DNA of 31,427 nt. Origin: Glaciecola sp964621345 (GTDB lineage Bacteria > Pseudomonadota > Gammaproteobacteria > Enterobacterales > Alteromonadaceae). The notes under the pieces are model-generated. The model had not been told where the DNA came from. It worked only from the letters and a program-made list of their open reading frames with translations, and made no database searches. The translations under genes were made by a program, and so were the position numbers. The stretch's first letter is position 1; each line of letters opens with the position of its first letter. This document shows positions 6,921 through 14,945 of the stretch, in pieces. The stretch is taken from positions 1-31,427 of the forward strand of contig CAZUON010000044.1 of NCBI GenBank assembly GCA_964621345.1, given 5' to 3'.

Positions 6921-8375
6921 ATGTATTCAGCGATTATTATTGGAACAGGCTTTGGTGGTTTAAGTGCCGCTATTAATTTAAAAAAATTAGCGATTGATGA
7001 CTTTATTATGCTAGAGCGCCGCAGTTATTGTGGTGGTACGTGGATGCAGAATCGTTACCCAGGCGCGGCGGTAGATGTTCCCTCTCCTTTATACAGTATT
7101 GAAGATGAGCCCTTTGCATGGTCAGAATTATTCGCAAAACGCCATGAACTAGAAGCCTACACATTACATCTATTTGACAAACATCAGCTTGAGCAAAAAA
7201 TAAGATTAAATAGCGAAGTGGCCGAAGCGAAATGGATGGAGACACATTGGCAAGTAAGTTTAGCGAATGGTGATACCTTAAAAGCAAAATCGATTATTAA
7301 CGCTACAGGTCCGCTGAGCACACCGGTAGTACCGAATTTTGATGGTAAAGAGAGTTTTAAAGGGAGAAGCTTTCATTGTAATGATTGGCCTAGCGACTTT
7401 GATTTAAGTAATAAAAGTTTGGCAATTGTTGGTTCCGGAGCCAGTGCGGTGCAAATTATTCCCGCTTTGGTCGATACACTGCAAACCCTTCATGTGTTTC
7501 AGCGCACCCCGCATTGGGTATTGTCTCGCCCTGATGTCACTTTTCCAGCTTGGTTTAAGAAGTGTCTACCCAATAAATGGGTGTATGGCACTTTGAAATG
7601 GTCGATTTACGCCTACCATGAACTGAGGGTGATTGCGTTTAAATACTCTAAAACGATATTGAAAGTCATTGGTCAAGGTCCAGCGGTCAGGCACTTAAAA
7701 AATCAGGTGAAAGATGATGACCTACGTAAACGCTTAACACCAGATTTTATGATTGGCTGCAAACGTATATTAATGTCCAATACTTACTACCCTGCACTCC
7801 AAGCTAACAACGTTCGCTTGCACGATAAAAACGATGGTGTCGCAAGTATAAACGCCGATGGTATTGTCACCAGTAAAGGTGAACAAGTAAATGTAGACGC
7901 GATTGTTTATGCAACCGGTTATGATGCCGCCGACAGTATGATTTCTTACCGCGTGATTGGTCGGAACAATATCGCCCTAAGACAACAATGGAAGGAATAT
8001 CCGAGGGCATATTTAGGTACTTCCATCCCTAACTTCCCTAACTTTTTTGTGGTTACTGGGCCCAATACTGGCATCGGCCACACCAGCGCTATTTTCGTGA
8101 TTGAGTCTCAAATGCGTTATATCAATCAATGCATGAACAAACTTAAATCAGCAGAGCTCATTGCTCTTGAACCAAGTGAACATGCAGAAGATAAATATAC
8201 CAACATGGTGCATTCCGAAATGAAGAAAACGGTTTGGCATTATGGCGGGTGTCAATCGTGGTATCAGAATGCGGCGGGAAAGGTTATTGCGATGTTTCCA
8301 GGCTTTAGTTTTACCTTTAGGCAGCTGTGCAAAAAGTTCAAACCTGCTGACCATGTGTTTCAGGAGCAAAAGTAA
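6921..8375 (+). CDS. Flavin-containing Baeyer-Villiger-type monooxygenase
   Basis: Predicted FAD- and NADPH-dependent oxygenase of 484 residues. The FAD-binding motif GTGFGG is at 8-13 and the second nucleotide-binding motif GSGASA at 171-176. Between them lies F-K-G-R-S-F-H-C-N-D-W-P (146-157), which fits the Baeyer-Villiger fingerprint FxGxxxHxxxW(P/D). Such enzymes insert oxygen next to a carbonyl, turning ketones into esters or lactones, and some oxidise N or S atoms instead. Its stop overlaps the start of the alpha/beta hydrolase by one base (TAATG). That fits a two-step route in which the ester formed is then cleaved. The substrate is unknown. Confidence 0.88.
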   Translation: MYSAIIIGTGFGGLSAAINLKKLAIDDFIMLERRSYCGGTWMQNRYPGAAVDVPSPLYSIEDEPFAWSELFAKRHELEAYTLHLFDKHQLEQKIRLNSEVAEAKWMETHWQVSLANGDTLKAKSIINATGPLSTPVVPNFDGKESFKGRSFHCNDWPSDFDLSNKSLAIVGSGASAVQIIPALVDTLQTLHVFQRTPHWVLSRPDVTFPAWFKKCLPNKWVYGTLKWSIYAYHELRVIAFKYSKTILKVIGQGPAVRHLKNQVKDDDLRKRLTPDFMIGCKRILMSNTYYPALQANNVRLHDKNDGVASINADGIVTSKGEQVNVDAIVYATGYDAADSMISYRVIGRNNIALRQQWKEYPRAYLGTSIPNFPNFFVVTGPNTGIGHTSAIFVIESQMRYINQCMNKLKSAELIALEPSEHAEDKYTNMVHSEMKKTVWHYGGCQSWYQNAAGKVIAMFPGFSFTFRQLCKKFKPADHVFQEQK

Positions 8376-9304
8376 TGCTGTATTTAGTTATCATTATTGT
8401 GCTTATTGTATATGCGCTGTTTATTTCGCGCTCTTATACACTGGGTAAGTTTTTGTACAAGCAGTCGATGAATTTAGAACGAAGGATTGCCGGTTTACAA
8501 GCGCAAACCGTGTTAGTAGATAACACGCCGATTCACTATTATCGCAGCGTTTCTAAAAGTGCTAAAAATAAACCTATTCTAGTATTATTGCATGGTTTTA
8601 GTGCCGACAAACAAATTTGGCATCGTTTTGCAATGCAGGCCAAGCATCACTACCAGCTCATTATTCCTGATATGCTAGGCCATGGAGATACGCCCTATTC
8701 TGCTCAGCAATCATACTCTACCTTAGCGCAAACAAAGATGCTGACAGCGCTTATTAGCGCCCTTAGTATCGAAAAATACAGTGTGATTGGTAATTCAATG
8801 GGTGGAATGATTGCCATGCACTTACTGCAACAAGATGCCATGCGCCTTGAGAAAGCGATTTTACTCGACCCTGCTGGTGCGAAAACAGTGTTTGCAGAGA
8901 CAATGAATAACGCTACAGATAATCCCTTTGCACATGCAACAATAACCGATTTTTTCGCGTTTTATAAGACAACGATGGCCAACCCACCGTTTGTACCGCC
9001 GTGTGTATTGCATTATGTGGGCAACAATCATTATGTAAAAAGAAAGCATGAGCTCGCACATATGTTTCATGAGTTCTTCAATTTAGATGAATTCTTTAGT
9101 GACAAGATTGACGTGACTCCAGAGCGCTTAAAGCTGATTTGGGGAGCTAAAGATGAATTACTCCCGCTTACTGAAGCGCGAGCATGGGAGGCACTCGTTT
9201 CTAGGAAAGCATTAGTTTATGAAGACCTTGGGCATATGCCAATGATTGAAGACCCCAAACGCTGTTTTGGCGATTGCCAGGCCTTTCTTAAAGGCGGTGT
9301 GTAA
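8375..9304 (+). CDS. Alpha/beta hydrolase, probable esterase partner of the monooxygenase
   Basis: A 309-residue alpha/beta-hydrolase. An N-terminal hydrophobic segment (about 2-16) probably anchors it in the inner membrane. The HGF oxyanion region follows (LLHGFSADKQIW), then the nucleophile elbow GNSMGG with Ser141, Asp260 (GAKDEL) and His287 (GHMPMIEDP), giving a complete catalytic triad. It is translationally coupled to the upstream Baeyer-Villiger-type gene (overlapping TAATG). Esterase or lactonase activity on the product of that enzyme is the natural inference. The sequence alone does not exclude lipase or haloalkane dehalogenase-like chemistry. Confidence 0.88.
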   Translation: MLYLVIIIVLIVYALFISRSYTLGKFLYKQSMNLERRIAGLQAQTVLVDNTPIHYYRSVSKSAKNKPILVLLHGFSADKQIWHRFAMQAKHHYQLIIPDMLGHGDTPYSAQQSYSTLAQTKMLTALISALSIEKYSVIGNSMGGMIAMHLLQQDAMRLEKAILLDPAGAKTVFAETMNNATDNPFAHATITDFFAFYKTTMANPPFVPPCVLHYVGNNHYVKRKHELAHMFHEFFNLDEFFSDKIDVTPERLKLIWGAKDELLPLTEARAWEALVSRKALVYEDLGHMPMIEDPKRCFGDCQAFLKGGV

Positions 9305-9397
9305 GCTCGCGGTTAACAGGACACAACTGACATTACATATTATAAAAATGAGACTGCTGGTAAAACTTCAGTAAATAGTGCCGATAAACAATTACTC

Positions 9398-9435
9398 ATA
9401 GCTTAATATTTCACTAAAGACTAAATTTAAGCTAT
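9398..9435. repeat. 9-bp inverted repeat upstream of the antiporter gene
   Basis: ATAGCTTAA (9398-9406) and TTAAGCTAT (9427-9435) are perfect complements separated by 20 bases. The pair sits 41 bases before the ATG at 9476, in the likely promoter region. It could be an operator or simply AT-rich chance symmetry. Confidence 0.35.
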
Positions 9436-9475
9436 TGTTATATCTATCAAATTTATTAGGATACGCTGAGTAGTA

Positions 9476-11077
9476 ATGGAATTTCTTTTACTTCTGGTTG
9501 CTTTTGTTTGTGGCTTCGCCTGCAAATACGTCAGTCTCCCCCCTCTCATTGGTTACCTTATTGCCGGATTTGTTTTAAACGCAATGGGTTTTAGCAGCTC
9601 TGACAATTTAGAGACCATCGCCGATTTGGGCATAACGATAATGCTCTTCACCATTGGGCTGAAGCTGAATGTTAAAGACTTACTAAAAACCGAAATATTT
9701 ATTGCTAGCATTGCTCACAGCAGTATTTGGATTTTAATCTGTAGCAGTATTTTATTAGTTTTAGGTTTGCTGCCGCTTGCCCATATCAGTGGTTTAAGCC
9801 TTTCTCAGCTTGCACTAATCAGCTTTGCTTTTAGCTTTAGCTCTACGGTTTGCGTAGTTAAAATTTTAGAGGAAAGTGGCGAAAGTCGCACTCGACATGG
9901 CAAGGTAGCCATCGGTATTTTGGTGATGCAGGACATCTTTGCTGTGTTGTTTTTAGTGTTTGCCACCGGAAAAATACCATCCTTGTATGCACTCACTTTA
10001 TTCGCGCTAATTCCCCTAGCGCCGCTTTTAAAACGCCTTTTGTATGAAGCGGGTCATGGTGAATTACTACCACTTTGTGGTTTTGTATTTGCGCTTGGCG
10101 GCTATCATCTATTTGAGGCAGTGGGGATCAAGGGTGACTTAGGCGCCTTAATCTTCGGAATGTTGCTTGCAGGTACCGCAAAATCTACTGAGCTATCAAA
10201 ATCCTTACTTAGCTTTAAAGACATATTCTTAATTGGCTTTTTCTTATTTATTGGGCTAACCGCCCTACCAAATTTAGAAATGACCGTAATAGCGATGATG
10301 CTCACCTTGCTCATTCCTCTTAAGTTTGTGATATTTTTCTTATTATTCACGCAACTTCGCCTGAGGGCTCGTACTGCGTATTTAGCAAGTTTGGTGATGT
10401 CAAACTATAGTGAGTTTGGACTCATCGTGGCAGTAGTGGCAGTAAGTATCGGCATGCTCAGTGACCAATGGTTAGTCATTATTGCCATGAGCGTATCGTT
10501 CTCGTTTATTATTAGCAGTGTATTGTATAAACAGTCGCATAATCAGTATCGCCACTTAAAAGACAAGCTCCGTGGTTTTCAGAAAACCCGAGCTTTACCA
10601 GAAGACGTCTACCCAGACTTTGATAATGTCGACGTATTAGTAATTGGAATGGGACGTGTTGGAAAAGGGGCTTTTAGAGCCTTATCTAAGGTAATAGGTC
10701 AAGCAGTGTGCGGCATGGATGCTGACCAAGAAAAAATTACGCGATTAAACAATGATGGTTATCATGCCATTGTCGGTGACGGAGAAAATATAGACCTATG
10801 GGAAAACCTCGACATATCAAACCTTAAACTCGTATTACTCGCACTGCCCTCAATTGAAGATTCGTCGAATATCACTCGTCAACTTCGAAACGCTAGGTTT
10901 GACGGTAAAGTGGTTGCCATTGCGCGCTACGAAGATGAAGTACAACCCTTACTCGATAACGGCGTAGACCAAGTGTTTAACTTTTTTACCGATGCAGGCT
11001 TAGGTTTTGCTGAAGAAAGCTTGGCGATTCTGCAGCATGGAAATTTACACTCACATAAACGCATGACTCCAGAGTAA
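9476..11077 (+). CDS. Kef/CPA2-type monovalent cation:proton antiporter with nucleotide-binding domain
   Basis: A 533-residue inner-membrane transporter. The first about 360 residues form many hydrophobic helices typical of the Na+/H+ exchanger (CPA2) fold, beginning with LLLLVAFVCGFACKY. After a charged linker comes a TrkA-N/RCK Rossmann domain with GMGRVG at about 391-396, used in Kef-type systems to sense NAD(H) or ligands. Proteins of this type exchange K+ or Na+ for protons and serve pH and stress homeostasis. It lacks the extra C-terminal TrkA-C domain of some relatives. It stands alone, with a hairpin (11081-11112) just after its stop. The exact ion is not readable from the sequence. 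Confidence 0.88.
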   Translation: MEFLLLLVAFVCGFACKYVSLPPLIGYLIAGFVLNAMGFSSSDNLETIADLGITIMLFTIGLKLNVKDLLKTEIFIASIAHSSIWILICSSILLVLGLLPLAHISGLSLSQLALISFAFSFSSTVCVVKILEESGESRTRHGKVAIGILVMQDIFAVLFLVFATGKIPSLYALTLFALIPLAPLLKRLLYEAGHGELLPLCGFVFALGGYHLFEAVGIKGDLGALIFGMLLAGTAKSTELSKSLLSFKDIFLIGFFLFIGLTALPNLEMTVIAMMLTLLIPLKFVIFFLLFTQLRLRARTAYLASLVMSNYSEFGLIVAVVAVSIGMLSDQWLVIIAMSVSFSFIISSVLYKQSHNQYRHLKDKLRGFQKTRALPEDVYPDFDNVDVLVIGMGRVGKGAFRALSKVIGQAVCGMDADQEKITRLNNDGYHAIVGDGENIDLWENLDISNLKLVLLALPSIEDSSNITRQLRNARFDGKVVAIARYEDEVQPLLDNGVDQVFNFFTDAGLGFAEESLAILQHGNLHSHKRMTPE

Positions 11078-11080
11078 AGG

Positions 11081-11112
11081 TCATAAGCATAGTGTGTATA
11101 CCCTGCTTATGA
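11081..11112 (+). repeat. Stem-loop just after the antiporter gene
   Basis: TCATAAGCA (11081-11089) pairs perfectly with TGCTTATGA (11104-11112) around a 14-base loop, starting 4 bases after the stop codon. No T run follows, so it is not a classical Rho-independent terminator. It may protect the 3' end of the mRNA. Confidence 0.4.
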
Positions 11113-11158
11113 TCTCCAACTTCCTAAATGAAATAGCAAGCGTAAACTAAATCGCATC

Positions 11159-11177
11159 CTTAATGCGAATCATTATA
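11159..11177. promoter_or_regulatory. Fur-box-like site upstream of the bacterioferritin genes
   Basis: The 19 bases match the Fur consensus (GATAATGATAATCATTATC) at 14 positions, with a nearly perfect right half AATCATTAT. It lies about 90 bases before the first bacterioferritin start, a sensible place for iron-dependent control. The count was made by eye. Confidence 0.45.
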
Positions 11178-11267
11178 CTTATTAACTAATTGAAATATAT
11201 AAGTTTTTTTGATCTGCGAAAGCTTACTTGTTAGTATTAACCCATACAAAGAATCAAGGGGTAACCT

Positions 11268-11738
11268 ATGCAAGGCGATATAGCAGTTATAAAAGCATTA
11301 AACGAAATGTTGACGGTAGAATTAACGTCTATCAATCAGTACTTTCTACATGCGCGCATGCACAAAAATTGGGGCTTGGAAAGGCTCAATAGTGCGGCAT
11401 ATAAAAAATCAATTTTAGATATGAAGCAAGCCGACAAGCTCATTGAGCGAATTTTATTTCTAGAGGGGCTACCGAACCTGCAAGCGCTCGGGAAGCTCTA
11501 CATTGGTGAAGATACGCCAGAATGCTTGAAGTGTGATATGACCTTTGAGCTCGCGCAAATTCCACAATTAAAGCAAGCTATTGCTACATGCGAAAGCCAT
11601 CAAGATTATGTAAGCAGAGACTTGCTTAGCAAAATCTTAGACGATGAAGAAGAATATCTTGATTGGCTTGAAACACAAGAGCTACAAATTGAACAAATGG
11701 GCTTAGAAAACTACCTACAAGCGCAACTGGAGGACTAA
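11268..11738 (+). CDS. bfr: Bacterioferritin, haem-binding subunit with degenerate ferroxidase site
   Basis: A 156-residue bacterioferritin subunit, colinear with E. coli Bfr. Bacterioferritin forms a 24-mer shell that oxidises Fe(II) and stores it as mineral, with haem bound between subunit pairs through Met52. Here Met52 is kept. The ferroxidase ligands Glu18, Glu94 and Glu127 are present, but Glu51 is Asp, His54 is Gln and His130 is Tyr. The di-iron site is therefore probably poor or dead. Extra cysteines form a CxxC at 86-89. The ATG follows a strong AAGGGG site. The second subunit starts 3 bases after this stop, and the two likely co-assemble. Confidence 0.93.
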   Translation: MQGDIAVIKALNEMLTVELTSINQYFLHARMHKNWGLERLNSAAYKKSILDMKQADKLIERILFLEGLPNLQALGKLYIGEDTPECLKCDMTFELAQIPQLKQAIATCESHQDYVSRDLLSKILDDEEEYLDWLETQELQIEQMGLENYLQAQLED

Positions 11739-11740
11739 TT

Positions 11741-12208
11741 ATGCAAGGGAAAACCAATGTAATCGAAGGCCTAAACAGCCTACTTGGATATGAACTGGCC
11801 GCGATGGATCAGTATTTTGTTCATTCACAAATGTATTTAGATTGGGGTTTAAATAAATTATACGAACGCATCAATCATGAATTTGATGATGAAAAAGGGC
11901 ATGCGACAAAACTAATTGAACGTATGCTCTTTTTAGGCGGAACCCCCGACATGCAAACGCGGACCGGCTTATTGATAGGCAAAGAAGTCCCCGACATGTT
12001 AGAAAGTGATTTGCGTGTTGAATATGAAGTTGCGGCAAAATTAAAAGAAGTGATCGCAGTTTGTGAACAAGAACACGATTACGTGACTCGCGACATGCTG
12101 ATGATTTTGCTAGATGATACCGAGATGGATCACGCGCACTGGCTTGAGCAACAACTTGGCTTAATTAAGCGTTTAGGCTTACCTAATTACCTACAATCTC
12201 AAATGTAA
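11741..12208 (+). CDS. bfr: Bacterioferritin, ferroxidase-type subunit lacking the haem ligand
   Basis: The second bacterioferritin subunit (155 aa), with its GGAG ribosome site inside the end of the first gene. It keeps Glu18, Glu51, His54 and Glu94. The Glu127/His130 pair appears as Glu128 and His131, shifted by a one-residue insertion in DDTEMDHAHW. The ferroxidase centre therefore looks intact. Position 52, the haem-ligating Met in E. coli Bfr, is Lys, so this subunit cannot bind haem in the usual way. The pair thus divides haem binding (first subunit) and iron oxidation (second subunit), as in known two-subunit bacterioferritins of other proteobacteria. Confidence 0.93.
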   Translation: MQGKTNVIEGLNSLLGYELAAMDQYFVHSQMYLDWGLNKLYERINHEFDDEKGHATKLIERMLFLGGTPDMQTRTGLLIGKEVPDMLESDLRVEYEVAAKLKEVIAVCEQEHDYVTRDMLMILLDDTEMDHAHWLEQQLGLIKRLGLPNYLQSQM

Positions 12209-12222
12209 GTGTTGTTAACGCT

Positions 12223-12669
12223 TCATAAGTAGGTCTGAAAAGTAAACTGACGTAACGCCATCTCTTCGGTGGCGTCATTTTTTACTTCCACATTTAATAT
12301 CCATTGCATTTCTTGTAAATTACAACTGCCTAAAAAGGTTACGGCGAGCTCAGAATTGCCTTCATTTTCAAATAATACCGGCGTTTTTCCCATGTACATG
12401 TTCACGCCTTCAATCCACATATTGTTGATGGATAAGCCCGCCCCTACGTGTAAAGTTAAAAAAAGTTCTTCTTCAGCGACAGGTTTTTGTTCAAAATTCA
12501 CCCGAAGGATATTTTTAAACACCAATGTTTCGCAACTATTTTCAGTGATATCACAGGCATCATTTTCTTTTAACGAGTTTGTAACACTTTTTTGATAAAG
12601 CCCAAAAACAGTGACGCACAGCACCGTAAAAATAAATAAAACATGAGTTTTTGTAAGGTTTTTTTTCAC
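12223..12669 (-). CDS. Small membrane-anchored periplasmic protein of unknown function next to ccoN
   Basis: A 148-residue protein with an N-terminal hydrophobic segment (VLFIFTVLCVTVFGLY). The rest should lie in the periplasm. Two cysteines (CDITENSC) near residues 39-46 and another in GSC could form a disulfide or bind a metal. The segment ending MYMGKTPVLF...GSCNLQEMQW looks beta-rich and faintly recalls the fold of FixH/CcoH-like proteins. That is an impression, not an identification. The start is GTG with a weak ribosome site; I see no nearby ATG. It is divergent from ccoN, and the FNR box lies between the two starts, so a role around the cbb3 oxidase or its copper supply is plausible. 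It ends 14 bases from the convergent bacterioferritin gene. Confidence 0.65.
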   Translation of the reverse strand: MKKNLTKTHVLFIFTVLCVTVFGLYQKSVTNSLKENDACDITENSCETLVFKNILRVNFEQKPVAEEELFLTLHVGAGLSINNMWIEGVNMYMGKTPVLFENEGNSELAVTFLGSCNLQEMQWILNVEVKNDATEEMALRQFTFQTYL

Positions 12670-12696
12670 AAACTATTAACCGTAAACTTTCCTTTA

Positions 12697-12710
12697 TTGA
12701 CCAAGATCAA
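12697..12710. promoter_or_regulatory. FNR/Anr binding site
   Basis: TTGAC-CAAG-ATCAA matches the FNR consensus TTGAT-N4-ATCAA at 9 of 10 positions. It lies 171 bases before the ccoN ATG and 27 bases before the start of the divergent small gene, so it could control both. An FNR protein with the standard recognition residues is encoded at 20162, in the same block. Confidence 0.8.
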
Positions 12711-12777
12711 ACCTTGGTTGTATATGCTATCTTTTTGTATTTAAAAACTTTATGATTCTTTTCATCTGGTGTTCAGT

Positions 12778-12827
12778 GTACTTTTCTTAGGCGCCCCACT
12801 CAACTAGGACCTTAGAAATAAAAGTAC
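12778..12827 (+). repeat. Imperfect long stem in the ccoN leader
   Basis: GTACTTTT (12778-12785) and AAAAGTAC (12820-12827) pair perfectly. The inner segments CTTAGG (12786-12791) and CCTTAG (12810-12815) extend the stem with one mismatch and a 4-base bulge. It falls in the untranslated leader between the FNR box and the ATG at 12882 and could affect stability or translation. Confidence 0.4.
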
Positions 12828-12881
12828 TGCTTCCCCAGGTTTTTGGGTTCCATTTTATTTCTATACACGGAAATTTTAGTT

Positions 12882-14330
12882 ATGAGCGAAACAAGCCAAG
12901 TTCAACCTGATTACAACTATAAAGTAGTTAGGCAGTTTACAATCATGACGGTTATTTGGGGCATCATTGGAATGTTAGTCGGTGTACTACTCGCCGCACA
13001 GCTTTTTGCACCTGCATTAAACTTCGACATTCCATGGCTTACATATTCTCGTCTTCGTCCTCTTCACACCAATGCGGTAATATTTGCATTTGGTGGTTGT
13101 GCATTATTTGCAACCTCCTACTACATTGTGCAGCGAACCTGCCAAGTACGCCTTTTTAGCGATAAGCTAGCGGCGTTTACGTTTTGGGGTTGGCAAGCAG
13201 TTATTGTGTCAGCGGTTATTACGCTTCCTTTAGGCATTACTGCTTCTAAAGAATATGCGGAATTAGAGTGGCCAATCGATATTCTCATTACCTTGGTTTG
13301 GGTCGCATACTGTATCAACTTCTTTGGTACTTTAGTCGTTCGAAAAACTTCCCATATTTATGTTGCTAACTGGTTCTTAGGTGCATTCATGCTGACCGTT
13401 GCTGTACTGCATATTGGTAACAGCATGGCAATTCCTGTCACCTTCTTTAAATCGTATTCGATTTACGCCGGTGCAGTAGATGCGATGATGCAATGGTGGT
13501 ACGGGCACAACGCCGTAGGTTTCTTCCTTACTGCTGGCTTCTTGGGCATGATGTATTACTTTGTTCCTAAGCAAGCGGGTCGCCCTGTTTACTCATATCG
13601 CTTATCTATTGTTCACTTTTGGGCATTAGTATCGTTATACATCTGGGCAGGTCCTCACCACTTACATTACACCGCGCTTCCTGATTGGACACAATCACTG
13701 GGTATGGTGATGTCGGTGATATTGTTTGTACCCTCATGGGGCGGCATGATCAACGGAATTATGACCCTGTCAGGTGCTTGGCACAAACTACGTACCGACC
13801 CTATTCTTCGTTTCTTAATTGTATCTTTGAGCTTCTACGGTATGTCTACCTTCGAAGGCCCAATGATGGCAATCAAAACGGTTAATGCTTTATCTCACTA
13901 CACCGACTGGACTGTAGGTCACGTGCACTCAGGTGCCTTAGGTTGGGTTGCAATGGTCTCAATCGGCTCGATTTATCACTTAGTACCGATTTTGTTTGGT
14001 CAGCCTAAGATGTACAGCGTGAAGCTTATTAACGTACATTTTTGGTTAGCGACCATTGGCGTAGTGTTATATATCGTTGCCATGTGGATTTCTGGTGTAC
14101 TTCAAGGTTTGATGTGGCGTGCAATTAACGCTGACGGTACCCTAGCTTACTCTTTTGTTGAATCTTTAGAGGCTTCCAAACCCTTCTATGTAGTGCGCTT
14201 CATTGGTGGTTTATTCGTGGTCGCAGGTATGGTTATCATGGCGTATAACTGCTACAAAACTATTCGTGCCCCAAAAGCTGAAGAAGTATCAGGCAATGCA
14301 GACGTCGCAGCACTAGGAGCAGCCAAATGA
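12882..14330 (+). CDS. ccoN: cbb3-type cytochrome c oxidase subunit I (CcoN)
   Basis: Catalytic haem-copper subunit of the high-affinity cbb3 oxidase, a 12-helix inner-membrane protein that reduces O2 and pumps protons. Length 482 aa from the ATG at 12882. An upstream TTG at 12843 would add 13 unlikely residues. All metal ligands are visible: His62 and His349 for low-spin haem b, His347 for haem b3, His209, His259 and His260 for CuB, and Tyr253 in the place of the Tyr cross-linked to the CuB histidine. Each is offset by exactly two from the Pseudomonas stutzeri numbering as I recall it. It overlaps ccoO by 4 bases (ATGA) and opens the ccoNOQP operon behind an FNR box. Confidence 0.98.
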   Translation: MSETSQVQPDYNYKVVRQFTIMTVIWGIIGMLVGVLLAAQLFAPALNFDIPWLTYSRLRPLHTNAVIFAFGGCALFATSYYIVQRTCQVRLFSDKLAAFTFWGWQAVIVSAVITLPLGITASKEYAELEWPIDILITLVWVAYCINFFGTLVVRKTSHIYVANWFLGAFMLTVAVLHIGNSMAIPVTFFKSYSIYAGAVDAMMQWWYGHNAVGFFLTAGFLGMMYYFVPKQAGRPVYSYRLSIVHFWALVSLYIWAGPHHLHYTALPDWTQSLGMVMSVILFVPSWGGMINGIMTLSGAWHKLRTDPILRFLIVSLSFYGMSTFEGPMMAIKTVNALSHYTDWTVGHVHSGALGWVAMVSIGSIYHLVPILFGQPKMYSVKLINVHFWLATIGVVLYIVAMWISGVLQGLMWRAINADGTLAYSFVESLEASKPFYVVRFIGGLFVVAGMVIMAYNCYKTIRAPKAEEVSGNADVAALGAAK

Positions 14331-14932
14331 AAAATCCACATGAGTTAATTGAAAAAAACGTGGGTCTACTCACCATCCTTATATTGGTTGCCATTAGCTT
14401 TGGTGCAATGGCACAAATATTACCGCTGATGTTTCAGCAAAGCGTTCTTGAGCCAGTTAAGGGTCTGCGCCCTTACACTGCCCTTGAAATGGAAGGTCGA
14501 GACATTTATATCCGCGAAGGTTGTGTAGGCTGTCATAGCCAAATGATTCGTCCTTTTAGATCTGAAACAGAACGTTATGGTCACTACTCAGTATCGGGTG
14601 AATCAGTATGGGAACGTCCATTTTTATGGGGCTCTAAGCGTACTGGTCCAGACTTAGCTAGAGTTGGCGGTCGTTATTCTGATGAATGGCATCGTGTACA
14701 CCTTATTAATCCGCGCAATGTAGTACCAGAATCTAATATGCCTGGTTACCCATGGCTGGAAACTAACATCCTTGACGGAGAAGATATCGCCAAGAAGTTA
14801 GAGGTCAATAAGATGTTAGGTACTCCCTACACCGAAGAAGATATTGCCGGTGCTAAAGCCGCTGTTGAAGGTAAAACTGAAATGGAAGCTTTGATTGCCT
14901 ACCTCCAGTCTCTCGGTACGCACTTACAATAG
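14327..14932 (+). CDS. ccoO: cbb3 oxidase mono-haem cytochrome c subunit (CcoO)
   Basis: A 201-residue membrane-anchored cytochrome c that passes electrons to CcoN. An N-terminal transmembrane helix (about 13-33) is followed by one haem c site, CVGCH (66-70). The distal Met is probably in ESNMPGYPW. The length and the RPYTALEMEGRDIY and RTGPDLARVGGRY blocks are typical. It is translationally coupled to ccoN through an overlapping ATGA. Confidence 0.97.
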   Translation: MKNPHELIEKNVGLLTILILVAISFGAMAQILPLMFQQSVLEPVKGLRPYTALEMEGRDIYIREGCVGCHSQMIRPFRSETERYGHYSVSGESVWERPFLWGSKRTGPDLARVGGRYSDEWHRVHLINPRNVVPESNMPGYPWLETNILDGEDIAKKLEVNKMLGTPYTEEDIAGAKAAVEGKTEMEALIAYLQSLGTHLQ

Positions 14933-14945
14933 AGGGGGACGAGTT

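Noticed and set aside
12843..12881. Longer ccoN start at a TTG codon
   Set aside because: The added residues do not fit the family, while the ATG at 12882 gives the usual N-terminus and matching ligand numbering.
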